A stretch of 39,267 nt of DNA. Source: Enterovirga sp. (lineage in GTDB: Bacteria; Pseudomonadota; Alphaproteobacteria; Rhizobiales; Beijerinckiaceae). Made by a program: the position numbers and the translations under genes. Every line of letters starts with the position of its first letter. The stretch's first letter is position 1. The stretch lies in assembly GCF_028290205.1 (NCBI RefSeq), contig NZ_JAQGKF010000157.1, forward strand, positions 1 through 39,267, read 5' to 3'. The notes beneath the pieces are model-generated. The model ran no database searches, was not told where the DNA came from, and worked only from the letters and a program-made list of their open reading frames with translations. Positions 1 through 7,488 of the stretch are shown piece by piece.

Positions 1-228
1 GCCGACGGAGAGCTTGTCGCGCGGAATATAGGGCGTCCCGGGAGCCGGTACGTAACGCGTGCGTGAATAGGACGTCGACAGTTTCTCGCGCAGGTTCGCC
101 AAGTTGAACAGGGCCATGTCGACGACCTGCTTGCCTTCGAGGTCGGTGATGCGGAGGTGCTGTCCCGCCTTCACCTCGACGGCGAGGCCGGTCTTCGGGG
201 GCATCACGTCTTCTCTTGCCAGTCTCAT
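1..228 (-). CDS. DUF1989 (urea carboxylase-associated) family protein, 3' end outside window
   Basis: The first 76 codons are visible and the C-terminus lies beyond position 1. The N-terminus (MRLAREDVMPPKTGLAVEVK, then GQHLRITDLEGKQVVDMALF and a later YIPRDKLSVG) matches the DUF1989 family, named for its association with urea carboxylase genes; its chemistry is not firmly established. The ATG at 228 is preferred because GGAG sits 8 nt upstream; an in-frame ATG at 204 is the alternative. It follows the AA_synth gene by 66 bp on the same strand, so it is probably the last visible gene of the molybdenum-hydroxylase operon. The family is often found with catabolic genes for nitrogen-rich compounds, which fits this context, but its substrate here cannot be deduced. 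Confidence 0.8.
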   Translation of the reverse strand, partial: MRLAREDVMPPKTGLAVEVKAGQHLRITDLEGKQVVDMALFNLANLREKLSTSYSRTRYVPAPGTPYIPRDKLSVG

Positions 229-294
229 CGCGTTTGCTCCAGGTCGTCAGCTCGTGATGTAGATGCCGTCTCTGCGAAGGTCGTGTCGCTCGAC

Positions 295-879
295 CTATCT
301 CAGCCCGTCCTTGCCGACGATCTCAGCCGTCGTCAGCCCGCCGATTCGCGGCAGCGGCCGGCCGCCGGCCGCGACTGCGACTGCGACCACGATCTCGTCA
401 CGCCGGGGCGCGTCGGTGACCCGCACCTCCATGCCGTCAAAATGGCTCCGCACGAAAGCCGCGTCCTTGTGGCCGAGCGGGATGTCCAGAGGGACGCCCG
501 GTCCGCCGCGCTTCTTGGAGGAGGGGATCAGGGCCGCGCCGCCGCCGAGCGCCGCCCGCACGGGCGCGCCGAGCTTCGGATGGAGGATCGCTGCCGCGTG
601 TTCGAGCTCGCCGTCCTCGCCGACCGCCGCCGCCTTGCCGTAGCTCTGGACGGAGCTGCCCGGAATGCCGAGCGCCGCGACCGCCCGCTCGGTCAAGAGG
701 GCGCCGAGTTCCTCCCCGACGGCCACCAGCTCGGCCAAGTCTTCCTGGTAGCGGCCCGCGAAGGGATTGCGGATCACCGCGATGGCGGCCGCGCGCCGGA
801 CGGGCGGGTCCACGGGGCGGCCCATTTCCGTGCGGGTCTCCTCGACCACGGTGAGGAGCTTGCGGATCTCGGCTGTCAT
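295..879 (-). CDS. AA_synth (DUF1185, PF06684) family protein
   Basis: This 194-residue protein matches the amino-acid-synthesis family along its whole length: TVVEETRTEMGRPVDPPVRR near the start, NPFAGRYQEDLAELVAVGEE, SYGKAAAVGEDGELEHAAAI, KKRGGPGVPLDIPLGHKDAA and FDGMEVRVTDAPRRDEIVVA. Structures in this family showed a chorismate-mutase-like fold, but the reaction remains unassigned and the family name is only a suggestion. The ATG at 879 overlaps the stop of the UPF0280 gene by 4 nt (ATGA), so translation is probably coupled. In this operon it sits after the ring hydroxylase and reductase genes, so a role on a ring-opened or saturated intermediate is a reasonable inference, not something the sequence shows. 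Confidence 0.88.
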   Translation of the reverse strand: MTAEIRKLLTVVEETRTEMGRPVDPPVRRAAAIAVIRNPFAGRYQEDLAELVAVGEELGALLTERAVAALGIPGSSVQSYGKAAAVGEDGELEHAAAILHPKLGAPVRAALGGGAALIPSSKKRGGPGVPLDIPLGHKDAAFVRSHFDGMEVRVTDAPRRDEIVVAVAVAAGGRPLPRIGGLTTAEIVGKDGLR

Positions 880-1763
880 GCGGCGATGTCCTCGCGCGTC
901 TCGGGGCCGTCGAGCCCGAACGGGGCATCCCCCGCCGTGACCGTTCTGCCCTGCAGGTGCAAGGCCGCGGCTGCGATCAGCCCGCGCCCGATGAGGGCGC
1001 GCGCGACCGCCACCCCGCGGCAGAGGGCGTGCTCGATCTCGCCCGGGGCGAGCGGGCCCACCCCCCGCACCACGGGCCGGGTGCCAAGATCGGTGTCGTG
1101 CTGCAACGCGGAGGCCGGGCGGCGGAGGATGTTCGGGTGGCCCGGCAGGTCGACCGCATTCGCCACGACAGTCGCGGCCGCATCGGCCTCGGCTGCGGTC
1201 CGGGCCAGGATCGTGACCGCGTCCGCGATGCCGAGCGAGAAGCTGCGGCCGCGCCAGCCGCTGGTGGCCACGCCCCGGATCCCGTCCACCGCCCGGATCG
1301 TCGTGGTTCCGATGAGGCGCGGCGCATCCGGCTGGTCGACCAGCCCGATGCGGATCTCCTCGCCGGGCGCGAGGTGGAGCGCGATGTCGCCGCCGTTGTT
1401 GACGGCCGCTTGCAGCAGCCCGGCCTCGGCCGTCATGGCGAGCAGGATCTCCTCGGCGACCGCGCCGGCGACCGCCGCCATCGGCGTGATGAAGCCTTGC
1501 GCGGCATGGGGCCGGACCGCTGCATGCATGCGCCGGGCCACGGTTCCGGCAAGCCGGCACGGCGTGCCGTCGACCGGCCGTCGCAAGTCCGGCAGTTCGC
1601 CGCAGAGCTCCTCCAGAACGGTCGCGAACCGGGCCGTCGCCCGCCCGTAGGCGGATCGGATTGCCGCCGGGTCGCCGGTCACCGCCACGATCAGGTCGAT
1701 CGGCCCATGCTGCAGGTGCAGGCGGCGGCCGTCGGCGCGGAGGCTGGCGGCGGGAGCGATCAT
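876..1763 (-). CDS. UPF0280 family protein (ApbE-related fold)
   Basis: This 295-residue protein has the UPF0280 (COG2122) pattern: LQHGPIDLIVAVTGDPAAIR near the N-terminus, PHAAQGFITPMAAVAGAVAE in the first half, VNNGGDIALHLAPGEEIRIG in the middle and ATSGWRGRSFSLGIADAVTI after it. The NNGGDIAL stretch followed by GVATSGW resembles the arrangement in ApbE FAD:protein FMN transferases (NxGGD, then S/T-G), and the family is grouped with ApbE-like proteins. It has no signal peptide, so it should be cytoplasmic. Both ends overlap neighbours by 4 nt, with the hnr-like gene upstream and AA_synth downstream. No activity has been established for the family; flavin transfer to the neighbouring reductase is a hypothesis treated in the findings. 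Confidence 0.88.
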   Translation of the reverse strand: MIAPAASLRADGRRLHLQHGPIDLIVAVTGDPAAIRSAYGRATARFATVLEELCGELPDLRRPVDGTPCRLAGTVARRMHAAVRPHAAQGFITPMAAVAGAVAEEILLAMTAEAGLLQAAVNNGGDIALHLAPGEEIRIGLVDQPDAPRLIGTTTIRAVDGIRGVATSGWRGRSFSLGIADAVTILARTAAEADAAATVVANAVDLPGHPNILRRPASALQHDTDLGTRPVVRGVGPLAPGEIEHALCRGVAVARALIGRGLIAAAALHLQGRTVTAGDAPFGLDGPETREDIAA

Positions 1764-3262
1764 GCCGATCTCCGCGCGCCCGGAGGGCCGGCAAGCGGCC
1801 AGGGGTTGTCCTCGTGCTGCGGCAGCGCCCGCCGCGGCGGGCCCGGCGCCCGGACCTCCGACAGCCGGCGCACCTCGCCGACATGGCCGCCCAGCGCCTC
1901 GTAATCGCGGAGCGGCAGGGAGAACTCGATCGGGGCCACCAGCGCCGGCGTCGGCACATAGCCAAAGGCGTTCGGCGGCACACGCGACACGTCGACCATG
2001 AAGGTGATGCCGCCGCCCGGCCAGACATAGGTCGGCGCACCGCCACAGGTGACCACCGTGAGGGCCTCCTTGACCGAGCGGGTGAGCCGAACCGGGTTCT
2101 CGGTGACGCCGGCCCGCAGCGAGCCGCCGGCGCCGCCCATGAACAGCACGGTGGCCAGCGCGGGCTCGCAATTCTCCTCGATCAGGTCCACCGAGCGCCG
2201 GAGATCGGCCGGCAGATCGCATTCCACCGGCCGCAGCGCCTCGTCCAGCCGGTAGAAGGCGTGCTGCTCGCCCGTTGTCGAGATCATCAGCAGCGTCAGG
2301 CCCGGCCGGGCCACCTTGGGGTCGAAGGGGCCGAGGATGGCGAGCGGATCGGAGATGTCCGTTCCGCCCCAGCCCGTTCCGGGCTGCGCCACCTGGAAGT
2401 AGCGGCCCGGGGTGGAGCGGCGGCCCCGGATCTTGATGCCGGTCTCGCGGATGCCCAGCACCTTGCCGGCCTGGTGTTCGGACAGCACGCCGGTGATGTG
2501 GTCGTCCACCACCACCACCTCGTCCACCCGGCCGTCCCACTGCTTGGCGAACATGCCGATGGTGGCCGAGCCGCAGCCGACCCGCATGCGCTCCTCGCGG
2601 TGGCCGTTGACCAGGGGCGGTCGCCCGGCCTGGACGCGGAGGGTCGCGCCCTCGTCGACCGCGAGTTCGACCTCCTGGCCGTTGCAGAGGGCCAGCAGCG
2701 TCTCGCAGGCGACCCGGCCCTCCTTCTTGGAGCCGCCCGTGAGGTGGTGCACGCCGCCGAGCGACAGCATCTGCGAGCCGTATTCGCCGGTGGTGACGTG
2801 CCCCACCGCCTCGCCGGCCGCCCGCACGGTGGCGCGCTCGGGCCCGAGATGGCGGTCGGTGTCGATTTTCACCTTCACGCCGCAATAGCTGAAGATGCCC
2901 TCGGTCACGACCGTGACCATGTCGACGCCGTCCACCTCGGAGGAGACGATGAAGGGGGCCGGCTTGTAATCCGGGTAGGTGGTGCCGGCGCCGATGGCGG
3001 TCACGAACACGGCCGGCTCGCCCACCACCCGCCCGTCCCATTCCCGGCCGCTGCCCGCAAAGGGGACGATGCTGCCCCGGCCGGCGATGGTCCGCTCCAG
3101 CACGACATGCGGATCGACCCGGATCAACTCGCCCGCCTGGTTGGCGTAGCGGTCACAGGCGCCGGCCTGGCCGGGCCGGATGAAGCACATCACCGGGCAG
3201 GCATCGCAGCGGATGCGGTCGTCGGGCGGACCCGCCGGGGAGGGAGGCTGCGGATCGGTCAT
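1760..3262 (-). CDS. hnr: 6-hydroxynicotinate reductase-like iron-sulfur protein
   Basis: This 500-residue protein has the length of 6-hydroxynicotinate reductase, which in the anaerobe Eubacterium barkeri reduces 6-hydroxynicotinate to the 1,4,5,6-tetrahydro product. Four N-terminal cysteines at residues 19, 22, 26 and 36 (C-x2-C-x3-C-x9-C) look like a cluster-binding site, and further cysteines occur at 127, 186, 193, 230, 348, 365 and 406. Recognisable segments include TYPDYKPAPFIVSSEVDGVD, GIFSYCGVKVKID and TCGGAPTYVWPGGGITF. The protein lacks a signal peptide. The gene overlaps the fused hydroxylase gene upstream and UPF0280 downstream by 4 nt each. Pairing with a molybdenum hydroxylase mirrors the E. 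barkeri nicotinate pathway (hydroxylation, then ring reduction), but homologues are widespread in aerobes, so the true substrate may differ. Confidence 0.8.
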   Translation of the reverse strand: MTDPQPPSPAGPPDDRIRCDACPVMCFIRPGQAGACDRYANQAGELIRVDPHVVLERTIAGRGSIVPFAGSGREWDGRVVGEPAVFVTAIGAGTTYPDYKPAPFIVSSEVDGVDMVTVVTEGIFSYCGVKVKIDTDRHLGPERATVRAAGEAVGHVTTGEYGSQMLSLGGVHHLTGGSKKEGRVACETLLALCNGQEVELAVDEGATLRVQAGRPPLVNGHREERMRVGCGSATIGMFAKQWDGRVDEVVVVDDHITGVLSEHQAGKVLGIRETGIKIRGRRSTPGRYFQVAQPGTGWGGTDISDPLAILGPFDPKVARPGLTLLMISTTGEQHAFYRLDEALRPVECDLPADLRRSVDLIEENCEPALATVLFMGGAGGSLRAGVTENPVRLTRSVKEALTVVTCGGAPTYVWPGGGITFMVDVSRVPPNAFGYVPTPALVAPIEFSLPLRDYEALGGHVGEVRRLSEVRAPGPPRRALPQHEDNPWPLAGPPGARRSA

Positions 3263-6057
3263 GCCCGGCCCACCGCCCGCTCCGGCCGGCGACCGCCGGG
3301 CCTCTGCGCGTCACCCGCCTCGAGGGCTCTGACCGCGGCCAGCACCCGGTCCGGCGTCGCCGGCACGCGCCGGATTCGGGCGCCGCTCGCGTGGTGGATG
3401 GCGTTGAGAATGGCGGGCGCGGTCGGGATCAGCGCCTGTTCGCCGATGCCCTTGGCTCCGGACGGGCCGACCCAGGACGGGTCCTCGATCAGGATGGTCT
3501 CGATCGGCGGCACGTCGCCGACCGTCGGGATCAGGTAGTCGTGCAGGTTCTCGCCCCGGCCCGGATGGAACTCCTCCATCAGGGCGAGGCCGAGTCCCTG
3601 CGCCACGCCGCCCTCGATCTGCCCCTCAAGCAGGGTCGGGTTGATGGCCCGCCCCACATCATGCGCGGCCGTGATCTTCAGCACCCGCACCGTGCCGAGC
3701 ATCAAATCCACCTCGATCTCGGCGAGGTGGGCGCCGAAGCCGTAGACCGCGTAGGGCGCGCCCTGGCCGTCCGCGTCGAGGGGCGTGGTCGGCGGGTCGA
3801 AGCTCTCCTCGGCCGAGAGCGCGTAGCCGCGCTCGTCCGCAGCCATGCTGGCGAGGCGGAGCTCGGCCCGGTGCTGCCCGTCCTCCACCACGATCACGCC
3901 CTCGCCAAAGCTGAGGCGGGCGTCCTCGCCGGCATTGGCGAGGCGAAGGATGCTGCGCCGCAGGGCCCGGCCGGCCAGTTCCGCGGCCTTGCCGCTGATG
4001 AAGGTCTGCCGCGATGCGGAGGTCTTGCCGCAATCGGGGGTGAGGTCGGTGTCGGCGGAGACGAGGTCGATCGCCGCCAGCGGCGCGCCGATCGCGTCCG
4101 CCGCGATCTGGGCGATGACCGTGTTCGAGCCCTGGCCGATATCCACCGCGCCCTGGTGCAGCGCGATGCGGCCCGCCGCCGTGACGCCGATCCGCATGGT
4201 CGAGGGGTTCGACATGGAGGTGTTGCCGCAGCCATACCACATGCCCGCGACGCCAGCGCCGCGGCGCAGGTGGCCGTTCGCCCCGCGCGAGCGGTTGAAC
4301 GCCTCCGCGTCGGCCCGGGCGCGCCGCCAATGCGGCCGCAGCGCCTCGAAACAGCTCCGGATGCCGACCCCCTCGCCGAGCACCTGGCCGGTCACGGTCG
4401 GATCCTGCGGCCGCAGCGCGTTCAGGATGCGGAACTCGAGCCCGTCCAGGCCGAGCCGTTCGGCCAGCTCGTCGAAGATCTGCTCCTGGGCCAGGGTCGC
4501 CTGCGGCACGCCGAAGCCCCGGAAGGCGCCGGCCGGGACCAGATGGGTATGCACCGCCCGGCTCATCGCGCGGTAATGCGGCACGAAATAGGGCCCGGAG
4601 GCGTGGACCGGAACCCGGTTCGCGACCGTGGGTCCCCAGGAGGCATAGGCGCCGGTGTTGAAATCCGCGGCCACGTCGATGGCGACGAGGCGGCCGTCCG
4701 GCCCCGCGCCGGCCCGGATGTGGATGCGGGCGGGATGGCGCTTGGTGGTGGTCGCCATGGATTCCGGCCGCGAATAAGTCATCCGGACTGGTCGGCCGAG
4801 GCGCCAGGCGGCCACTGCCAGAAAGGGCTGGACGGAGAGGTCGAGCTTGGTCCCGAACCCGCCTCCGACGGCGCTCGGCACGATGCGGACCTGCTCGGCC
4901 GCGATGCCGAGGATCGCCGCCACCTCGTCCCGGTCCATGTACGGCGCCTGCGTACAGGCGTGGATCTCGATGCGGTCGCCCACCCGGCGGGCGAACCCCG
5001 CCTCCGGCTCGATCGGCGCATGCTCGACAAAGCCCGTCTCGATCAGGGCTTCGGCGACCACCGCGGCCCCGGCCAAGCCCGCCTCCACGTCGCCGCGGAC
5101 CACCCGCCCGCGAACCAGGATGTTTCCCGCCCGATCCGGGTGCAGCAGCTCGGCCTGCGGGGCGAGGGCGGCCTCGAGCGTGTCGAGGGCGGGCAGCTCC
5201 GTCCAGGTCACCGGCACGGCCGCGAGGTCGAGCGCCACCATGGCGGCCGGCTCACCGACCACGGCCGCGACGGCCTCGCCGCGAAAGCGCGTCTCGGCTT
5301 CGGCGAAGACCGGCTGGTCGATGAAGGAGGCGATCACGCCGAAGCGGTTGCGGCCGGGGACGTCCGCGGCGGTCAGCACCGCGGCGATTCCCGGGTGGGC
5401 TGCCCGGAACGCCGCGAGGTCGCCGAAGCGAAAGCTGGCGCGATGAAATGGGCTGCGGATGCAGCGCAGCAGGAGCGCGCCGGCCGGGGCGGCGTCGGCA
5501 CCGTAGATGTCGCGGCCCTCCACCTTGCGGCGCCCGTCCAGCCGTTCGACCCGCGCCCCGATGGCGGCGCCGGCCGGGACCGGGGCGGCCGGCGCGGGTG
5601 CCGTGGCGTCCAGGATCGCGGCCACGATCTTGCGGTAGCCGGTGCAGCGGCACAGCACCCCGCCAATGGCGTCCTCGACCTCGCGGGACGACGGGTCCGG
5701 ATTCCGGGTGAGCAGCGCCGCGGCCGCCATGATCATGCCCGGCGTGCAGAAGCCGCATTGGGCGGCGCCGTGTCGGAGAAAGGCCGCCTGCAGCCGGCCG
5801 GCGACCCCGGATGGGGCGCTGACCCCCTCGATGGTGGTAACCTCTCGGCCCTCGGTCTGACCGGCCGCGCAGAGGCAGGCGCAGACCGGCTCGCCGTCGA
5901 GAAGCACCGTGCAGGCGCCGCAATCGCCGGCGTCGCAGCCGACCTTGGTGCCCTCGAGCCCAAGCTCGTCCCGGAGCGCGGCCGAGAGGCGGGTGGCCGG
6001 GTGCGAGGCGAGGCGGGTCTCGCAGCCGTTGACGGTGAGGACGATCCCGTCCGCCAT
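3259..6057 (-). CDS. Molybdenum hydroxylase, fused 2Fe-2S and molybdopterin-binding subunits
   Basis: The 932-residue protein joins two subunits that are usually separate in the xanthine dehydrogenase family. Residues 1-150 form the iron-sulfur part: plant-type 2Fe-2S cysteines at 41, 46, 49 and 61, and the second cluster at 101, 104, 136 and 138 (CGFC and CRC). After an Ala/Pro linker (about 152-165), the remainder is the molybdopterin subunit, starting near GARVERLDGRRKVEGRDIYG. It shows VGGGFGTK, GAFRGFG and, near the C-terminus, GAKGIGEQAL with the expected catalytic glutamate. The FAD subunit is the gene before it, only one base away. The start at 6057 gives the standard 2Fe-2S N-terminus. 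The enzyme should hydroxylate a heterocycle or aldehyde in the cytoplasm; the substrate is not evident. No maturation (XdhC-like) gene is visible. Confidence 0.93.
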   Translation of the reverse strand: MADGIVLTVNGCETRLASHPATRLSAALRDELGLEGTKVGCDAGDCGACTVLLDGEPVCACLCAAGQTEGREVTTIEGVSAPSGVAGRLQAAFLRHGAAQCGFCTPGMIMAAAALLTRNPDPSSREVEDAIGGVLCRCTGYRKIVAAILDATAPAPAAPVPAGAAIGARVERLDGRRKVEGRDIYGADAAPAGALLLRCIRSPFHRASFRFGDLAAFRAAHPGIAAVLTAADVPGRNRFGVIASFIDQPVFAEAETRFRGEAVAAVVGEPAAMVALDLAAVPVTWTELPALDTLEAALAPQAELLHPDRAGNILVRGRVVRGDVEAGLAGAAVVAEALIETGFVEHAPIEPEAGFARRVGDRIEIHACTQAPYMDRDEVAAILGIAAEQVRIVPSAVGGGFGTKLDLSVQPFLAVAAWRLGRPVRMTYSRPESMATTTKRHPARIHIRAGAGPDGRLVAIDVAADFNTGAYASWGPTVANRVPVHASGPYFVPHYRAMSRAVHTHLVPAGAFRGFGVPQATLAQEQIFDELAERLGLDGLEFRILNALRPQDPTVTGQVLGEGVGIRSCFEALRPHWRRARADAEAFNRSRGANGHLRRGAGVAGMWYGCGNTSMSNPSTMRIGVTAAGRIALHQGAVDIGQGSNTVIAQIAADAIGAPLAAIDLVSADTDLTPDCGKTSASRQTFISGKAAELAGRALRRSILRLANAGEDARLSFGEGVIVVEDGQHRAELRLASMAADERGYALSAEESFDPPTTPLDADGQGAPYAVYGFGAHLAEIEVDLMLGTVRVLKITAAHDVGRAINPTLLEGQIEGGVAQGLGLALMEEFHPGRGENLHDYLIPTVGDVPPIETILIEDPSWVGPSGAKGIGEQALIPTAPAILNAIHHASGARIRRVPATPDRVLAAVRALEAGDAQRPGGRRPERAVGRA

Positions 6058-6058
6058 C

Positions 6059-6892
6059 TCAGCCAGCTCCCTCGAGGCAGAGGTCGAGCGCGCGCCGGAC
6101 CAGTTCCAGCGCCGCCTGGTCGCGGTAGGCGGCGCTGGCCCGGACGTCGCTGATCGGCGTAAGCGCGAACAGATGTTCCGGCCGCACGTGCCGGGCGAGC
6201 CCGTCCGCGTCCCGCCCGACAAGCGCGGTTTCGAGCTCCGGCAACCGGCGGGCCACAGCGGAGCAGGCGCCGACGGCGACCCGGGCGCTCCGGACGCGCC
6301 CCCCCGCGACCTCCACGAGGGCGGCCGCCATCACGATGGAGATGACGAGATAGCGGCGGGCGCCGAGCTTCACGAAGCTCGACCGCGCCGTGCCGGGGCC
6401 GCGCGGCACGAGGATGCGGGTCAGCACCTCGTCCGGGCGCCGCGCGGTGCAGCGATTGCCGAGGAGGAACTCGGGGAGCGGCAGCTGCCGGACGCCGCCG
6501 GCGGAGACGAGTTCCAGCTCGGCCTCCAGGAGCAGGAGCGGCGGCACGCCGTCGGCGGCCGGGGAGGCGTTGCAGAGATTTCCGCCGAGCGTGGCGACGT
6601 TCTGGATCTGCACCGAGCCGACCTCGCGGGCGGCGGCCCGCAGCGCGTCGAACGCGGGCGGCAAGGCGGCGTCCCGGATCGCGCTCCAGGTCGCCCGGGC
6701 GCCGATCGCGACATGGTCGTCGTGGATCCGGATGGCGGCCAGGTCGGCTACGGCCGAGAGGTCCAGAATGCGCTCCGGCCGGGGCCGGTCGCCCAGAGCG
6801 GGAAAGAAGTCAGTGCCGCCAGACAGGATCGCGGCCGGGGCCTCGGCGAGAGCCGAGCAGCAATCTTCGACGGTGCGCGGCCGAAGGTACAT
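6059..6892 (-). CDS. FAD-binding subunit of molybdenum hydroxylase (CoxM-like)
   Basis: This 277-residue protein is the medium subunit of a xanthine-dehydrogenase-type enzyme. The N-terminal FAD-binding part contains AAILSGGTDFFPALGD, and the second signature QNVATLGGNLCNASPAADGV (TLGGN-x5-PxxD type) lies near residues 95-115. The C-terminal half has the CO-dehydrogenase flavoprotein domain, with YLVISIVMAAALVEVAGGRV and RVAVGACSAVARR. It passes electrons from the iron-sulfur clusters of the fused partner encoded next to an acceptor. It is the first gene of the operon; the ATG at 6892 has only a weak GGTG ribosome-binding candidate. The upstream 80 bp hold the promoter-like and operator-like elements described separately. 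Confidence 0.93.
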   Translation of the reverse strand: MYLRPRTVEDCCSALAEAPAAILSGGTDFFPALGDRPRPERILDLSAVADLAAIRIHDDHVAIGARATWSAIRDAALPPAFDALRAAAREVGSVQIQNVATLGGNLCNASPAADGVPPLLLLEAELELVSAGGVRQLPLPEFLLGNRCTARRPDEVLTRILVPRGPGTARSSFVKLGARRYLVISIVMAAALVEVAGGRVRSARVAVGACSAVARRLPELETALVGRDADGLARHVRPEHLFALTPISDVRASAAYRDQAALELVRRALDLCLEGAG

Positions 6893-6927
6893 GCATCACC
6901 GGCAAGGCCCAGGGACTGGGCCGGCGA

Positions 6928-6953
6928 GAGATCGTTAGTACACCAATGATCTC
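6928..6953. promoter_or_regulatory. 26-bp inverted repeat, candidate operator of the hydroxylase operon
   Basis: The outer arms GAGATC (6928-6933) and GATCTC (6948-6953) are exact complements, and the inner core TTAGTACACCAA (6935-6946) keeps symmetric TT..AA and GT..AC positions around a centre between 6940 and 6941. The T-N-G-T-N2-A-C-N-A core resembles operators of GntR-family regulators of the FCD/VanR kind. It overlaps the -10 element of the candidate promoter, so a bound repressor would block transcription. No GntR gene is visible in the window; it may lie beyond position 1. Confidence 0.5.
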
Positions 6954-6974
6954 CGCAGCCGTGATGGCCGTCAA
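6946..6974 (-). promoter_or_regulatory. Candidate sigma-70-type promoter of the hydroxylase operon
   Basis: Read on the minus strand, TTGACG (6974-6969, five of six to consensus) is followed after exactly 17 bp by GATCAT (6951-6946, four of six). A start site near 6939 would leave a leader of roughly 47 nt before the ATG at 6892. The position upstream of the first operon gene and the overlap with an inverted repeat both support it. It is a motif match only. Confidence 0.45.
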
Positions 6975-7012
6975 GCGGCCCGCCGCCGAAACGTCGGGCA
7001 AGTTGTGCCGGT

Positions 7013-7291
7013 TCAGGAGGAGGCGGCGGCCTGTGTCGGCAGGGCGGCCTCGTGCCCGTCTCGGCCCTCGTCCGCCGCCCCGTCCGGCGGCGGCGGCAGA
7101 GGCTGCCAGTGCGTCGGCATCTCGTTCTCCTCGCGGATCGAGACCGGCACCTGCATGCGCGACAGCCAGTTCCCGAACTCCTCGCTGTAGCTCGCGACGA
7201 TCGCACCCCAGGGCCGGGTGTAGACCAGGACCTCCGTGTCCTTGGGAGCCGAGTCGATGGGACGCCAGCTTGCGGGGGAGGGCTCGGTCAT
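7013..7291 (-). CDS. Small DUF551-like protein
   Basis: This 92-residue soluble protein begins MTEPSPASWRPIDSAPKDTE and continues VLVYTRPWGAIVASYSEEFG. The W-x-PI-x-SAP-x-D-x-E-VLVY opening followed by an aromatic-rich strand and a late HWQPLPPPP is the layout of DUF551-type proteins, which are common in alphaproteobacteria and their phages and have no known function. The C-terminal third is low in complexity and rich in Ala, Gly and charged residues. The ATG at 7291 is chosen because the family opening follows directly; the open frame extends further upstream without a recognisable sequence. It ends about 120 bp before the hydroxylase operon but is separated from it by that operon's own promoter-like element. 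Confidence 0.6.
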   Translation of the reverse strand: MTEPSPASWRPIDSAPKDTEVLVYTRPWGAIVASYSEEFGNWLSRMQVPVSIREENEMPTHWQPLPPPPDGAADEGRDGHEAALPTQAAASS

Positions 7292-7488
7292 CAGCCTGGC
7301 GGTCCTGTCTGGAGCGGCGGAGGTGGTGAGATGGGGCGCGCAGGGCCTGCGACAAGGGCGTGCGGGGCGCGGTTTGGCGGGTGGAGCGTGGCGAAGCGGA
7401 GTTCTGCCCGCTAAGATCGGCGGCCGCCGCCGGCGTCGTCGTGAACCGCCGGTGCATGCAGCTTCCCTTTCAGCCGGAGCGCTTACGC

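Noticed and set aside
3391-6153. A 920-codon open frame on the plus strand opposite the fused molybdenum hydroxylase gene
   Set aside because: It is an antisense shadow caused by high GC: the product is rich in Arg, Gly, Ala and His with no recognisable domain, while the minus strand encodes a full enzyme.
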